From NCBI GenBank assembly GCA_020161965.1, contig JAIUNH010000237.1, forward strand, positions 1 to 6,334: DNA of 6,334 bases. The letters run 5' to 3'. Below are positions 1-6,334 of the stretch, piece by piece. A program made the translations under genes and the position numbers. The DNA is from Pseudomonadota bacterium. Its GTDB lineage: Bacteria > Pseudomonadota > Alphaproteobacteria > CACIAM-22H2. The notes beneath the pieces are model-generated. The model saw only the letters and a list, made by a program, of their open reading frames with translations, was not told where the DNA came from and did not search any database. Numbering within the stretch: position 1 is the first letter of the stretch; each line of letters opens with the position of its first letter.

Positions 1-808
1 CGACCACGCGTTCGGACAGGCGCTTGGTATCCTCGTCGGCTTGCTCCCACCACGGCGTGCGGCAGAAAGCGATGCGCGGCGGCGGGCCCGACGGCGCTTC
101 CGCCAAGCCCGGGATCGGCTTATGCCCGAAGGCGCGGCGGATCAGATCGAGATCGGCGACCGCGCGCGTGAAGAACCCCAGCGTATCGAGCGTGGGCGAT
201 AGCGGCTTGATGCCGTCCATCGGCGCCCAGCCGGACGTGCCCTTATAGCCGACGACGCCGCAAAACGCCGCCGGCCGGATGACCGAGCCCGCCGTCTGCG
301 TGCCGATGGCGATGCTGACCTGCCCGTCGGCAACGGCGGCGGCCGAGCCCGAGGACGAGCCGCCGGGCGTGTGGTCGAGGCCGTGGGGATTGGCCGTCGG
401 GCCAGGCGTGAAATAGGCGAACTCGGTCGTCACCGTCTTGCCCAACATGATGGCGCCGTTCGCCACCAGCGCCTTCACGCAGGCCGCGTCCTTACCGGGC
501 TTGTGCCCGCGATAGATCGGCGAGCCGTAGCTCGTGGTCAGCGCCGCCGTCTCGACAAGATCCTTCACGCCAAGCGGAATGCCGTGCAGCGGCGATTGGC
601 GTGCGATCTTGTCGAGCGCCATCGCGCGCTGGACGCTGTCTTGGCGCTCGACCGCCACCCATGCCTGAACGGCGGGCTGGCGCATCGAAATGCGCGTGAA
701 ACACGCCTTCAGCAGCGTTTCGGAATCGAGCTTGCCGGAATCCATCGCGGCGCGGGCGGCGGTGGCGGACAGAAAATGCGGATCAGGCGTCAGATGCGGC
801 TTGGTCAT
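1..808 (-). CDS. Amidase-signature family hydrolase, partial (C-terminus beyond left edge)
   Basis: The minus strand is open from an ATG at 808 to the left edge: 269 codons plus one base. The family hydrolyses C-N amide bonds in the cytoplasm with a Lys-cisSer-Ser triad. Visible motifs are HGIPLGVKDLVE (Lys82), TPGGSSSGSAAAVA (cis-Ser151) and GTQTAGSVIRPAAFCG (nucleophile Ser175). The spacings Lys-69-Ser-24-Ser match, from memory, those of malonamidase E2. Full-length relatives have about 400-500 residues, so roughly 55-65% is present. The usual TGGS before the nucleophile is TAGS here, a variant also known in allophanate hydrolases. The start at 808 has a purine-rich AGGGA only about 2 nt upstream. 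An in-frame ATG at 850 would add 14 residues but has no ribosome-binding site in view. The substrate cannot be deduced: malonamidase-like, indoleacetamide-type or general aliphatic amidase are all possible. The missing C-terminal part, which shapes the acyl pocket, would help. It is not GatA by obvious context, since no gatC or gatB is adjacent. Confidence 0.94.
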   Translation of the reverse strand, partial: MTKPHLTPDPHFLSATAARAAMDSGKLDSETLLKACFTRISMRQPAVQAWVAVERQDSVQRAMALDKIARQSPLHGIPLGVKDLVETAALTTSYGSPIYRGHKPGKDAACVKALVANGAIMLGKTVTTEFAYFTPGPTANPHGLDHTPGGSSSGSAAAVADGQVSIAIGTQTAGSVIRPAAFCGVVGYKGTSGWAPMDGIKPLSPTLDTLGFFTRAVADLDLIRRAFGHKPIPGLAEAPSGPPPRIAFCRTPWWEQADEDTKRLSERVV

Positions 809-830
809 TTCCCTGCCATCATAGGGGGGC

Positions 831-836
831 GAGGAG
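831..836 (+). promoter_or_regulatory. Ribosome-binding site for the tandem glycosyltransferase
   Basis: GAGGAG lies 12 nt before the ATG at 849, with a weaker AAGG immediately before the start codon (844-847). The spacing is somewhat long, but this is the only strong Shine-Dalgarno match in the divergent gap, and it supports the 849 start. Confidence 0.6.
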
Positions 837-848
837 ATTCGCCAAGGC

Positions 849-3818
849 ATGAATCGGCACGAAAACGAATTGCGCGACGCCGCAACGCGCGGCGACTGGG
901 CGGCGGCGGTCGCGGCGGGCGATGCGTGGATCGCGGAAGAACCCGATCACGCGCCCGCGCACGCGCTGGCAGGCTACGCGGTCGAACATACCGGCGATAT
1001 CGCGCGCGCTTGCGATATGTACGAAACGGCGCTGCGCCTCGATCCGACGATCGACAATGTGCGCGCCAATCGCGCCGCGTTGCTCGTCGGCCTCGGGAGA
1101 TTCGACGAAGCGGGCGACGAAGTCGATGCCGTACTTCTACGTGTGCCCGATCACGCGCTCGCCACCGCCATTGCCGCCCATTTGGCGGGCAGCCGTGCCG
1201 TTTCGGCAACAGAGCGCGGCCGCGCCTTGGCCGCGCAAGGCGATCTGGCCGCCGCGCGCGTGGCGTTCGAACGCGCGATGAGTTTCGCGCCCGACGATAT
1301 CGGCGTGCGCTTGAATTACGGCCGCATCCTGCGCCGCCTTGGCAAAAACGACGAAGCGCGCGGCGTGTTCGCAACGGCGGCGGCGCACGACCCCACGGAT
1401 CCGGTCCCGCTCGCCGAATTGCTGATGCTTGCGCGCGACAGCGCCGATTGGCGCGAGACCGAAAAGCTGGAAGCCGAGTTGCGTTTGCGCCTCGACGGGG
1501 GATCGGCGCTGCCGCCCTTCGTCGGCTTCTTCCTCGATCTCGATCCGCGTGCGTCGCGCGACATAGCCGAACGCTGGGCGCGCCGCCAAGTGCTGGTCGA
1601 TCGGATCGCGTTGAAGCCGCGCATCGGCGGCAAGCTGCGTGTGGGCTATCTCTCCGAGCATTTCCGCCGCCATGCGACGACGCATTTGCTGGCCGAAGTT
1701 CTCGAGAAGCACGATCGTTCGAAGATCGAGCTATTCCTTTATTCCTACGGACCCGACGATCGCAGCGCCGAGCGTGCGCGCATCGCCGCGACGGGCCATT
1801 TCGTCGATATCGCCGACCTCGACGACGACGCGGCAGCGCAACGCATCGCCGAAGACGAACTCGACGTGCTGGTCGATCTGATGGGCTATGTCGAGCGCAA
1901 CCGCTTCGGCATCGTGCGCCGCAAGCCCGCCCCCGTGATCGTCGAATGGCTCGGCTATCCGGCGACGACCGGCGATTCTTGCGTCGATTGGGTCTTCGCC
2001 GACGCGACGACGATCCCGCCGGATGCGGAATCCGGTTGGACCGAGCGCGTCTGGCGCCTGCCGCATAGCTATCAGCCCAACGACCGGAAACGCCCGGTCG
2101 CCGCGATCCCGACGCGCCTTGAGGCGGGCCTGCCCGAACGCGGCTTCGTCTATTGCTGCTTCAATCATGTTTGGAAGCTGACGCCGTCGGTGTTCGATTG
2201 CTGGCTGCGCATCCTTGCCGCCGTTCCCGACAGCGTGTTGTGGCTGATGGACGGCCCCGCCGCCGGGACTCTGCGCGCGCGCGCCAAGGCGCAAGGGATT
2301 GCACCCTCGCGCTTGGTCTTCGCCCCACCCTTGCCGCTGGATAAGCATCTCGCGCGCTTGTCGCTCGCCGATCTCGTGCTCGACACATATCCCTATGGCG
2401 CGCACACGACGGCGTCGGATGCGCTGTGGGTTGGCGTACCGATCCTGACGGCGCTGCGTGGCGGCTTCCCCTCGCGCGTCGCCGCGTCGCTCGCCAAAGC
2501 GGCGGGCCAAGCGGGCGGGATCGTCGCACCCGAGCACTACGAATCCGAAGCGATCGTGCTGGCGCGTGAGCCCGCCAAGCTCGCGGCACTCAAAGCCTCG
2601 CTCGGATCCCGCGCGTCGTCGCCGTTGTTCGATGCCGAGGCGATGGCGCGCGCGTTGGAAGAGGCTTACGCGAAGATGCGCGAGGGTACAGCGCCGGTGC
2701 CGCGCCTCGAGGTGAAGCCCGCGCCGCTGAACCTATGCTTCGTCGATCCGTCGGATCTGGATTTCCGGCCCGACACACCCGATCACCAAGCGCTGGGCGG
2801 TTCGCAATCGGGTTTTGCGTATCTGGTACGTCGCTTGGCAGCACGCGGCCATCGCGTGACCACGCTAACCGCGACGACGCAGCCCGGACTCGTGGGCGGC
2901 GTTACGGCCGAAAGCCATCGTGGCGACCCCGCCAAGGCGCTGTCCGGGCGGCGCTTCGACGCGACGATCGTGCTGAACGATTCGGGGCCGGGCCGCGCCT
3001 TGCGCGACGCCCTGCCCGATCGCGCCAAGCTGCTGCTCTGGACGCAGCATGCGCATGATCAGCCGGCGATGTTCGCATTGTCCGATCCATCGCCCTGGGA
3101 TCTGGTCGTCGCGATTTCCGATTGGCACCGCGCCAAGATGATCGAGACCTATCGCCTCGATCCGGCGGCCACGCGCATCCGTCGCAACGCGATCGCACCG
3201 GTATTCGAGGATATCGAATTCGGCACCGACGGCGGCCCGGCGCGGCTCGTCTACACCTCCACGCCGTTCCGGGGATTGACCGTGCTGCTGGGCGTGTTCC
3301 CGCGCATCCGCGACATGTTCCCCGGCACGACGCTGGACGTCTTCTCCAGCCTCGCCGTCTATCAGGTTGCGGCGAAGGACGATCCCTTCGCGCAGCTTGC
3401 GCAATATGTCCGCGACATGCCGGGTGTGAATTTGCGCGGCTCGATCCCGCAGCGCGATTTGGCGCAAGAACTCGCGCGCGCCGATTTCCTCGCCTATCCC
3501 TCGATCTTCGCCGAAACCGGCTGCATCGCCGCGATGGAAGCCGTCGCCGCCGGGCTCGACGTCGTGTCGAGCCGCTTGGGCGCACTGCCCGAAGCGACCA
3601 TGGGCTTCGGCAAGCTCGCCGCGATCGATCCGGTCAAGCTTGGCGACGACGCCTTCGTGCGCCGCTATCTGGAAATTCTCGCTGCGGCGATCGACGCGCG
3701 CAAGCGCGAGCCTGCCAAATGGCGCGCCGAGCGCGTTCACGCCGCCAAGGCGATGCGCGAAGAAGGCACTTGGGGCAAGCGCGCCTTGGAATGGGAACGC
3801 TTGCTGTCCAAGCTGTAA
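849..3818 (+). CDS. TPR-containing tandem glycosyltransferase: OGT/SPINDLY-type (GT41) domain fused to a GT4-type domain
   Basis: A 989-residue, probably cytoplasmic protein without signal peptide or membrane segments. Residues ~33-185 contain about four TPR-like helical repeats (for example ALAGYAVEHTGDIARACDMY), likely for protein binding. Residues ~262-605 match the catalytic region of O-GlcNAc transferase/SPINDLY: LRVGYLSEHFRRHATTHL (His275, aligned by eye with human OGT His498), RKPAPVIVEWLGYPATTG, FVYCCFNHVWKLTPSVFDCW (Lys443, like OGT Lys842), and DTYPYGAHTTASDALWVGVP (His519, Thr520, Thr521, Asp524, the nucleotide-sugar binding HTT...D). A Pro-rich linker (~611-627) leads to a second GT-B domain (~626-985). 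That domain has an N-terminal ALGGSQSG loop, RRLAARGHRV, and a C-terminal FAETGCIAAMEAVAAG with an exact E-x7-E (Glu889, Glu897), typical of GT4 retaining enzymes. Known GT41 enzymes transfer GlcNAc or fucose to Ser/Thr of proteins; the donor and acceptor here are unknown. An inference is that the two domains build a short glycan on a protein held by the TPRs. It stands alone between a divergent amidase and the convergent pho operon. Confidence 0.93.
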   Translation: MNRHENELRDAATRGDWAAAVAAGDAWIAEEPDHAPAHALAGYAVEHTGDIARACDMYETALRLDPTIDNVRANRAALLVGLGRFDEAGDEVDAVLLRVPDHALATAIAAHLAGSRAVSATERGRALAAQGDLAAARVAFERAMSFAPDDIGVRLNYGRILRRLGKNDEARGVFATAAAHDPTDPVPLAELLMLARDSADWRETEKLEAELRLRLDGGSALPPFVGFFLDLDPRASRDIAERWARRQVLVDRIALKPRIGGKLRVGYLSEHFRRHATTHLLAEVLEKHDRSKIELFLYSYGPDDRSAERARIAATGHFVDIADLDDDAAAQRIAEDELDVLVDLMGYVERNRFGIVRRKPAPVIVEWLGYPATTGDSCVDWVFADATTIPPDAESGWTERVWRLPHSYQPNDRKRPVAAIPTRLEAGLPERGFVYCCFNHVWKLTPSVFDCWLRILAAVPDSVLWLMDGPAAGTLRARAKAQGIAPSRLVFAPPLPLDKHLARLSLADLVLDTYPYGAHTTASDALWVGVPILTALRGGFPSRVAASLAKAAGQAGGIVAPEHYESEAIVLAREPAKLAALKASLGSRASSPLFDAEAMARALEEAYAKMREGTAPVPRLEVKPAPLNLCFVDPSDLDFRPDTPDHQALGGSQSGFAYLVRRLAARGHRVTTLTATTQPGLVGGVTAESHRGDPAKALSGRRFDATIVLNDSGPGRALRDALPDRAKLLLWTQHAHDQPAMFALSDPSPWDLVVAISDWHRAKMIETYRLDPAATRIRRNAIAPVFEDIEFGTDGGPARLVYTSTPFRGLTVLLGVFPRIRDMFPGTTLDVFSSLAVYQVAAKDDPFAQLAQYVRDMPGVNLRGSIPQRDLAQELARADFLAYPSIFAETGCIAAMEAVAAGLDVVSSRLGALPEATMGFGKLAAIDPVKLGDDAFVRRYLEILAAAIDARKREPAKWRAERVHAAKAMREEGTWGKRALEWERLLSKL

Positions 3819-3828
3819 GCGCCCTGCC

Positions 3829-4539
3829 TTACGCGTCCGTGGTTTCGTCCAGCGCGTAACCGGCCGAACGCACGGTGCGGATCAAATCGAATTCGCCCGG
3901 CGCGTTGATCGCCTTGCGCAAGCGGCGGATATGCACATCGACCGTACGCGGCTCGACATAGATGTCGCGGCCCCACACGGCGTCGAGCAATTGTTCGCGG
4001 CTATAAACGCGGCCCGGACGCTCCAACAGGAAGCGCAGCAGACGGAACTCCGTCGGGCCCAGATGGATCGAGCGCCCGTCGCGCAACACGCGATGGGCCG
4101 ACAGATCCATCACCAGCCCGCCGAAGGTCAGCAGATCCTGCGCCGAAGAAGGCTTCGCGCGACGCAGCACCGCACGCACCCGCGCGATCAGCTCCGACGG
4201 GCTGAACGGCTTGGCGACGTAATCGTCAGCACCCACTTCCAGGCCGCGCACGCGGTCGGCTTCCTCGCCGCGCGCCGTCAGCATGATGATCGGCAGATCG
4301 CGGGTTTCCGATTTGCGGCGCAGCTGGCGGCACACTTCGAGGCCGGAAACATGCGGCAGCATCCAATCGAGGATGACGAGATCGGGCTTCGATTCCGCGA
4401 TCGTCACCAAGGCGGCTTCGCCGTCGGTCGCGGTGCTGACGCGGAAGCCCTCTTTCTCGAAATTATAGCGCAGCAATTCGACGAGGGCGGCTTCGTCCTC
4501 GACGACGGTCAGATGCGGTTTCGCGGTCGCTTCTTTCAT
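3829..4539 (-). CDS. phoB: Phosphate regulon response regulator PhoB
   Basis: 236 residues, the usual OmpR/PhoB-family length. The receiver domain (~8-125) has acidic Glu14-Asp15, phospho-acceptor Asp58 (VILDWMLP), switch Thr88 (IIMLTAR) and Lys110 (DDYVAKPF). These sit at a constant +5 offset from E. coli PhoB Asp53, Thr83 and Lys105. The winged-helix DNA-binding domain (~135-232) carries LGPTEFRLLRFL, YSREQLLDAVWG and the recognition helix RTVDVHIRRLRKAI (198-211). When phosphorylated by PhoR under phosphate limitation, PhoB binds pho boxes and activates uptake genes. The ATG overlaps the phoU stop by 4 nt (ATGA), and GAGGGG lies 5 nt upstream inside the phoU end, so its translation is probably coupled to phoU. 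It is the last gene of the operon: the next gene is convergent after 10 bp, so no phoR follows. PhoB is preferred over other OmpR-family regulators because of the pst/phoU context and the strong match to PhoB motifs. Confidence 0.97.
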   Translation of the reverse strand: MKEATAKPHLTVVEDEAALVELLRYNFEKEGFRVSTATDGEAALVTIAESKPDLVILDWMLPHVSGLEVCRQLRRKSETRDLPIIMLTARGEEADRVRGLEVGADDYVAKPFSPSELIARVRAVLRRAKPSSAQDLLTFGGLVMDLSAHRVLRDGRSIHLGPTEFRLLRFLLERPGRVYSREQLLDAVWGRDIYVEPRTVDVHIRRLRKAINAPGEFDLIRTVRSAGYALDETTDA

Positions 4540-5255
4540 TGCGCCCCCTCGGCACCCACCGTGGAGAACGACGTCCCATCGCCTTTGGGACGTTCGCCGG
4601 CCAGCGGCACGCCTTTGACGAGATAGTGGATCGTTTCCGCGATGTTGGTCGCGTGATCGCCGATACGTTCGATGTTCTTGGCGATGAACAGAAGATGAGT
4701 GGACCCGGTGATGTTGCGCGGGTCCTCCATCATGTAGGTCACGAGTTCGCGGAACAGCGAGCCGTGCATTTCATCGAGCTCCTCGTCGCGGTTCCACACC
4801 GCGACCGCCTTGGCGACGTCGCGGGCGGCGAAAGCGTCGAGCACGTCCTTCAGCATTTCGCGCACCACCGTTCCCATGCGCGGAATCGCGTGCACGGGAC
4901 GCAGGACGGGAAGCTGGGCCAGCGCCACGGCGCGTTTGGCGACGTTCTTGGCGTAATCGGCCGAGCGTTCGAGATCGCCGGCGATGCGCAAGCTGCCGAG
5001 CACCAATCGCAGATCGCTGGCGACCGGCTGACGCAGCGCCATCACGCGCACGACTTGTTCGCCGATTTCGCGTTCCAGATCGTCGACGCGCGCGTCGGAA
5101 CGCACGGTGCGCGTGGCGAGTTCGGCGTCGCGCGAGGAAACCGCCTCGATGGCGCCGGCGAGTTCGGCCTCGACCAATCCGCCCATGCGCGCGAGCAGCC
5201 CGGTGAGGCGGTTGAGTTCCTCGTCGTAGGAACGGACGATGTGATCGTTACCCAT
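4536..5255 (-). CDS. phoU: Phosphate signalling complex regulator PhoU
   Basis: 239 residues, all-helical with no membrane segment, matching the usual PhoU length of about 235-240. The two tandem PhoU three-helix bundles are recognised by their paired metal-cluster motifs: SLRIAGDLERSADYAKNVAKR (Glu96, Asp100, Asn104) in the first half and AKNIERIGDHATNIAE (Glu196, Asp200, Asn204) in the second. The DPRNITGSTHLLFIAKN stretch is also typical. PhoU is a cytoplasmic, membrane-associated protein that connects the PstSCAB importer to the PhoR sensor kinase. It keeps the pho regulon off when phosphate is plentiful and restrains phosphate uptake. The ATG at 5255 is preceded by GGGGGGAG at a 7-nt spacing, a strong ribosome-binding site. 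The gene begins 20 bp after pstB and its stop overlaps the phoB start by 4 nt. The last ~20 residues (after LVKGVPLAG) are a polar tail of low conservation. Confidence 0.97.
   Translation of the reverse strand: MGNDHIVRSYDEELNRLTGLLARMGGLVEAELAGAIEAVSSRDAELATRTVRSDARVDDLEREIGEQVVRVMALRQPVASDLRLVLGSLRIAGDLERSADYAKNVAKRAVALAQLPVLRPVHAIPRMGTVVREMLKDVLDAFAARDVAKAVAVWNRDEELDEMHGSLFRELVTYMMEDPRNITGSTHLLFIAKNIERIGDHATNIAETIHYLVKGVPLAGERPKGDGTSFSTVGAEGAQ
4545..4550 (-). promoter_or_regulatory. Ribosome-binding site for phoB inside phoU
   Basis: On the minus strand GAGGGG sits 5 nt before the phoB ATG (4537-4539), within the last codons of phoU. Together with the ATGA stop/start overlap it fixes the phoB start and suggests translational coupling. 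Confidence 0.6.
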
Positions 5256-5262
5256 TTGTCGT

Positions 5263-5270
5263 CTCCCCCC
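5263..5270 (-). promoter_or_regulatory. Ribosome-binding site for phoU
   Basis: GGGGGGAG on the minus strand lies 7 nt before the phoU ATG, in the 20-bp gap after pstB. It is the best Shine-Dalgarno match in the operon segment and confirms the 5255 start. Confidence 0.65.
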
Positions 5271-5275
5271 GGAAC

Positions 5276-6097
5276 TCAGCCGTAGCGGCCGGTAATATAG
5301 CCCTGCGTACGCTCGTCGCGGGGATTCGTGAAGATGGTCGCGGTATCGTCCTCCTCGACCAGCGTGCCGAGATGGAAAAACGCCGTGCGCTGCGACACGC
5401 GCGCCGCCTGCTGCATGCTGTGCGTCACGATCACGATCGTGAAATTCGCGCGGAGTTCGTCGATCAGCGTTTCGACATGCGCGGTCGCGATAGGATCAAG
5501 CGCCGAGCACGGCTCATCCATCAAAATCACCTCGGGGCCCACGGCAATCGCCCGCGCGATGCACAAACGCTGCTGCTGGCCGCCCGAAAGACCCGTACCG
5601 GACTCGCCCAGACGATCCTTCACCTCGTCCCACAGCGCGGCGCCGCGCAAAGCCTTTTCGACGACCGCGTCGAGATCGGCCTTGCTGTTGAACAAGCCGT
5701 GGATGCGCGGCCCGTAGGCGACGTTGTCGTAGATCGATTTCGGGAACGGGTTGGGCTTCTGGAACACCATACCCACCCGCGCGCGCAGCTGCACGACGTC
5801 GAGCGTGGGATCGTAGATGTCGTCGCCGTCGATCCGGAGCGACCCGGCGACGCGGCAGCTTTCGATCGTGTCGTTCATGCGGTTCAAGCAGCGCAGGAAC
5901 GTCGACTTTCCGCATCCCGACGGACCGATAAAAGCCGTCACTTGGTTGGCGCGGATGTCGATATCCACGCTTTTCAGCGCGTGTTTGGCGCCGTAATGCA
6001 CGTTGACGCCGCGCGCCTCGATCTTCACCGGAATGCCGGCGTCTTGGGCGGCCCCCAGCATCGACGGCATTTGCGTTTCGATGATCGTCGTATCCAT
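5276..6097 (-). CDS. pstB: Phosphate ABC transporter ATP-binding protein PstB
   Basis: 273 residues from the ATG at 6097. All ABC ATPase motifs are intact: Walker A GPSGCGKST (58-66), Q-loop Gln113 in VFQKPNPFPKSIYDNVAYGP (diagnostic for PstB), signature LSGGQQQR (170-177), Walker B VILMDEP (190-196), D-loop SALD (198-201) and H-loop His226. PstB hydrolyses ATP on the cytoplasmic face of the PstA-PstC permease to drive import of phosphate delivered by PstS, and it takes part in the PhoU/PhoR sensing complex. The start lies 5 bp after the pstA stop. Upstream codons remain open but overlap pstA. An in-frame GTG at 6106 would overlap the pstA stop as GTGA and add three residues, so it is a possible alternative start. 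The first ~24 residues (DTTIIETQMPSMLGAAQDAG) precede the ATPase fold and are longer than in E. coli PstB. The C-terminus TQGYITGRYG is characteristic of the family. Confidence 0.97.
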   Translation of the reverse strand: MDTTIIETQMPSMLGAAQDAGIPVKIEARGVNVHYGAKHALKSVDIDIRANQVTAFIGPSGCGKSTFLRCLNRMNDTIESCRVAGSLRIDGDDIYDPTLDVVQLRARVGMVFQKPNPFPKSIYDNVAYGPRIHGLFNSKADLDAVVEKALRGAALWDEVKDRLGESGTGLSGGQQQRLCIARAIAVGPEVILMDEPCSALDPIATAHVETLIDELRANFTIVIVTHSMQQAARVSQRTAFFHLGTLVEEDDTATIFTNPRDERTQGYITGRYG

Positions 6098-6106
6098 ATC
6101 GCTCAC
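6097..6106 (-). promoter_or_regulatory. pstA/pstB junction with two candidate pstB starts
   Basis: On the minus strand the sequence reads TGG TGA GCGAT ATG. The pstA TGA is followed 5 nt later by the pstB ATG, for which GGTGAG upstream can act as a weak ribosome-binding site. Alternatively GTG at 6106, in the pstB frame and overlapping the TGA, could start translation. Both imply coupling to pstA. Confidence 0.5.
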
Positions 6107-6334
6107 CACCGCTTTTCGAACCGTTTGCGCAGCCAAACGGCGGCCGCGTTCATGCACATCAGGAAGGCCAGAAGGATCATGATCGCCGCCGACGTGCGCG
6201 CGATGAAGCCGCGCTCGGGCAGGTTCGACCACATGTAAATTTGCACCGGCAGCGCGGTCGCCGCTTCCATCGGCGAAGCGGGATAGTCGACGACGAAGGC
6301 GACCATACCGATCATCAGCAGCGGTGCGGTTTCA
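6103..6334 (-). CDS. pstA: Phosphate ABC transporter permease PstA, partial (only C-terminal 76 residues)
   Basis: The reading frame enters from the right edge and ends in TGA at 6103-6105. It shows ETAPLLMIGM, the conserved ETAP segment of Pst permeases. This is followed by a loop with MEAATALPVQIYMWSNLPERGF, one clear membrane helix (approximately TSAAIMILLAFLMCMNAAAV) and a basic cytoplasmic tail, RKRFEKRW. PstA pairs with PstC to form the inner-membrane channel for phosphate, energised by PstB. Only about a quarter of the usual ~280 or more residues is in view, so N-terminal features cannot be judged. Its assignment over PstC rests on the C-terminal motif pattern and on its position immediately before pstB, where pstA normally lies. 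Nothing visible suggests damage. Confidence 0.93.
   Translation of the reverse strand, partial: ETAPLLMIGMVAFVVDYPASPMEAATALPVQIYMWSNLPERGFIARTSAAIMILLAFLMCMNAAAVWLRKRFEKRW

Noticed and set aside
809..848. Possible pho box or promoter in the divergent gap next to the G run at 824-829
   Set aside because: No CTGTCAT-like direct repeats or acceptable -35/-10 pair were found. The G run and GAGGAG are better explained as the ribosome-binding region of the plus-strand gene.
371..2068. A 565-codon open frame on the plus strand running across the amidase and into the glycosyltransferase gene
   Set aside because: Its product is Arg/Ala/His-rich low-complexity sequence with no domain. It is antisense to the amidase, whose triad motifs are intact, and then out of frame within the glycosyltransferase. 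It is the usual by-product of high GC content.
1731..3740. Long minus-strand frames (268 and 291 codons) inside the glycosyltransferase gene
   Set aside because: Both are antisense shadows of a coding frame that carries clear GT41 and GT4 motifs, and neither has a recognisable domain or start context.
3815..3832. Small inverted repeat GTAAG...CTTAC around the two convergent stop codons, as a possible bidirectional terminator
   Set aside because: The stem is only 5 bp with an 8-nt loop and no T tract on either side. The symmetry arises largely from two TAA stops facing each other.
3640..4626. A 328-codon open frame on the plus strand across phoB
   Set aside because: It is antisense to phoB, which has all family motifs, and its translation is a mirror-like His/Arg/Gln-rich sequence without recognisable features.
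4539..5285. A 248-codon plus-strand frame spanning nearly all of phoU in antisense
   Set aside because: Although almost gene-length, it shows no protein motif and no proper ribosome-binding site. Its openness follows from the codon bias of phoU on the other strand.
5372..6238. A 288-codon plus-strand frame opposite pstB
   Set aside because: It is antisense to a fully conserved ABC ATPase, and the composition is Arg/His/Asp-rich as expected of a shadow.

Overview
The window is GC-rich, densely coding bacterial DNA. The pstA-pstB-phoU-phoB order, codon use dominated by G/C third positions, and the look of the proteins suggest an alphaproteobacterium, perhaps of the Rhodospirillales. That placement is an inference from style; there is no marker gene to prove it.

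Layout from left to right. (1) Positions 1-808, minus strand: the N-terminal ~269 residues of an amidase-signature hydrolase with its Lys-Ser-Ser triad intact. The gene runs off the left edge. (2) A 40-bp divergent gap. (3) Positions 849-3818, plus strand: a 989-residue protein with TPR repeats, then an OGT/SPINDLY-type (GT41) catalytic region, then a second complete-looking GT-B glycosyltransferase domain of GT4 type. (4) After only 10 bp, convergently, a phosphate-regulation operon on the minus strand. Read in its own direction it is pstA (C-terminal end only, cut by the right edge), pstB, phoU, phoB. Its genes are separated by 5 bp, 20 bp and a 4-bp overlap.

How the genes work together. 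PstA and PstB are the permease and ATPase of the high-affinity phosphate ABC importer. PhoU is the peripheral regulator linking importer state to the sensor kinase. PhoB is the response regulator that switches on phosphate-starvation genes. The upstream members (rest of pstA, presumably pstC and a phoR-type kinase) should lie to the right of the window. The glycosyltransferase and the amidase are separate transcription units with no visible functional tie to phosphate control.

There are no RNA genes, mobile elements, CRISPR arrays or gene-free stretches longer than about 40 bp. No clearly new multi-gene system is visible. The most notable object is the TPR-GT41-GT4 tandem glycosyltransferase.
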